From CAZOGW01 sp964579415 (GTDB lineage Bacteria; Actinomycetota; Acidimicrobiia; Spongiisociales; UBA5794), in assembly GCA_964579415.1 (NCBI GenBank), contig CAZOGW010000145.1:1-6970 (forward strand): a stretch of 6,970 nucleotides of DNA. Reading direction: 5' to 3'. Position 1 is the stretch's first letter. Every line of letters starts with the position of its first letter. The notes under the pieces are model-generated. The model was given only the letters and a program-made list of their open reading frames with translations. It was not told the DNA's origin and searched no databases. Positions 6,211 through 6,970 of the stretch are shown piece by piece. The position numbers were made by a program, and so were the translations under genes.

Positions 6211-6680
6211 CCGCGGATGTGACTCGACGGCGCTCCAGCCGGCGTAACTGGTGGTGGCGTTACCTGCTGGCGGCGATCATGATCGGGATCGTCTTGCTGC
6301 CGGCGTTGTGGGTGATCTCGGCGTCGCTGAACCCGGCCAAGACGCTGGTGGGGGCACGGTTGGTCCCCCGCAACCCGGGCCTGGTCAACTACCGCGACCT
6401 GCTCACGCACCCCTCCTTCCCCTTCATGACCTGGATGTGGAACTCGCTCAAGGTGACCGTCATCTCGGTGGGGCTCACCGTCGCCATCACCATCGCCTCG
6501 GGCTACGCCCTCTCCCGGTTCCACTTCGCCGGAAAGAAGCGGTTCATGACGGGGATCCTCATCCTCAACGTCTTCCCCGCCGTGCTGGCCATCATCGCCC
6601 TGTTCGGGATGATGCAGCAGTTCAGGATCCACATACCGTGGTTCGGCCTCGACACCCACGCCGGGCTCATCGCCATCTAG
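6207..6680 (+). CDS. malG: Sugar ABC transporter permease MalG, N-terminal part up to in-frame TAG
   Basis: The second permease of the importer starts at ATG 6207, overlapping the malF TGA (ATGA) with GGAGG four bases upstream, so it is translationally coupled. The 157 residues before the TAG contain an Arg-rich cytoplasmic tail, helix 1 (about 15-41), a short external loop (about 42-82, NPAKTLVGARLVPRNPGLVN), helix 2 (83-105, ending SGYALSRFHFAGKKR), helix 3 (112-138) and the beginning of helix 4 (HAGLIAI). E. coli MalG is 296 residues with six helices, so this part alone lacks the EAA loop and could not couple to the ATPase. The same frame continues beyond the TAG with a normal MalG sequence, so the gene is either broken by one base, misread by sequencing, or read through. 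Confidence 0.92.
   Translation: MTADVTRRRSSRRNWWWRYLLAAIMIGIVLLPALWVISASLNPAKTLVGARLVPRNPGLVNYRDLLTHPSFPFMTWMWNSLKVTVISVGLTVAITIASGYALSRFHFAGKKRFMTGILILNVFPAVLAIIALFGMMQQFRIHIPWFGLDTHAGLIAI
6678..6680 (+). other. malG: In-frame amber codon within malG (codon 158)
   Basis: The TAG interrupts helix 4 between GLDTHAGLIAI and VAYGMGINVLLVKAYI. MalG relatives have the pattern THxGLIxxYLxxxxGxNxWLxKGY here, and the Tyr aligns with the TAG. A single third-base change, TAC or TAT to TAG, explains it. No frameshift is needed, and length and motifs on both sides are normal. Confidence 0.9.
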
Positions 6681-6970
6681 GTTGCCTACGGCATGGGGAT
6701 CAACGTGCTGCTGGTGAAGGCGTACATCGACGCCCTTCCCCGCGACATGGAGGAGTCGGCGCTGGTCGACGGAGCCAACCGTGGCCAGGCATTCCGCAAG
6801 ATCGTGCTCCCGGTCATCCTTCCCATCGTGGTGACGGTCGCCGTGCTGCAGTTCTTCGTGGTCTACGGCGACTTCGTCATCGCCCGCGTGATGCTGCGCA
6901 GCACCGAGAACCTGACGGTGATGGTGGGGCTGCTGCTGTTCCAGACCCAGCGCTTCGAACAGGACTGGGG
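6681..6970 (+). pseudogene. malG: MalG C-terminal part, in frame after TAG, cut by window edge
   Basis: The malG frame stays open for 96 codons to the right edge. It gives the rest of helix 4 (VAYGMGINVLLVKAYI), the EAA loop MEESALVDGANRGQAF with the invariant Gly, IVLPVILP, helix 5 (IVVTVAVLQFFVVYGDFVIA) and the beginning of the last external segment. About 40-45 residues remain beyond the window, judged from the E. coli length. An ATG at 6693 could allow re-initiation 12 bases after the TAG, but no Shine-Dalgarno supports it. The undamaged EAA motif shows that the stop is recent, artefactual or suppressed rather than an old pseudogene. Confidence 0.85.

Overview
The window is about two thirds G+C and carries one compact, gene-dense sugar-utilisation locus. 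Codons are strongly G/C-ending and two of the calls rest on GTG or weakly led starts. The binding protein is a lipoprotein followed by a long Thr/Ala/Glu/Pro linker. Together these suggest a high-GC, probably monoderm bacterium, most likely an actinobacterium (an Acidimicrobiia-like lineage is my guess). The taxonomy is inference; no rRNA or marker gene is present.

Layout. Positions 1-965 (minus strand) hold most of a LacI-family repressor whose C-terminus runs off the left edge. Positions 966-1081 are the divergent control region, with two adjacent CG-centred palindromes (1001-1018 and 1021-1038) that look like the operators of that repressor. Positions 1082-3091 encode a cytoplasmic GH42 beta-galactosidase. 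After a 140-bp spacer come malE-, malF- and malG-like genes of a CUT1 sugar ABC importer: a lipid-anchored binding protein (3232-4593), an eight-helix permease with a large E. coli-type P2 loop (about 4618-6210), and a second permease (from 6207) that overlaps malF by ATGA and continues to the right edge. malG is interrupted by an in-frame TAG at 6678-6680. No ATPase (MalK/MsiK) is in the window.

How it works together (inference). The binding protein captures a disaccharide or short oligosaccharide outside the cell, MalF/MalG import it, and the GH42 enzyme cleaves terminal beta-galactose inside. The repressor senses the sugar or a product and releases the operators between the divergent genes. 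The permease and binding protein resemble E. coli MalF and MalE closely, but only part of the maltose-contact set is kept and the neighbour is a beta-galactosidase. I therefore expect a beta-galactoside (lactose-like or galacto-oligosaccharide) rather than maltose as substrate.

The most notable points are the amber codon in malG at a position normally occupied by Tyr, with clean coding on both sides; an 18-bp perfect inverted repeat just after malE, inside the first codons of malF; the paired operators; and the long P2 loop combined with a lipid-tethered binding protein. I found no wholly new system: this is a recognisable locus with these unusual details.
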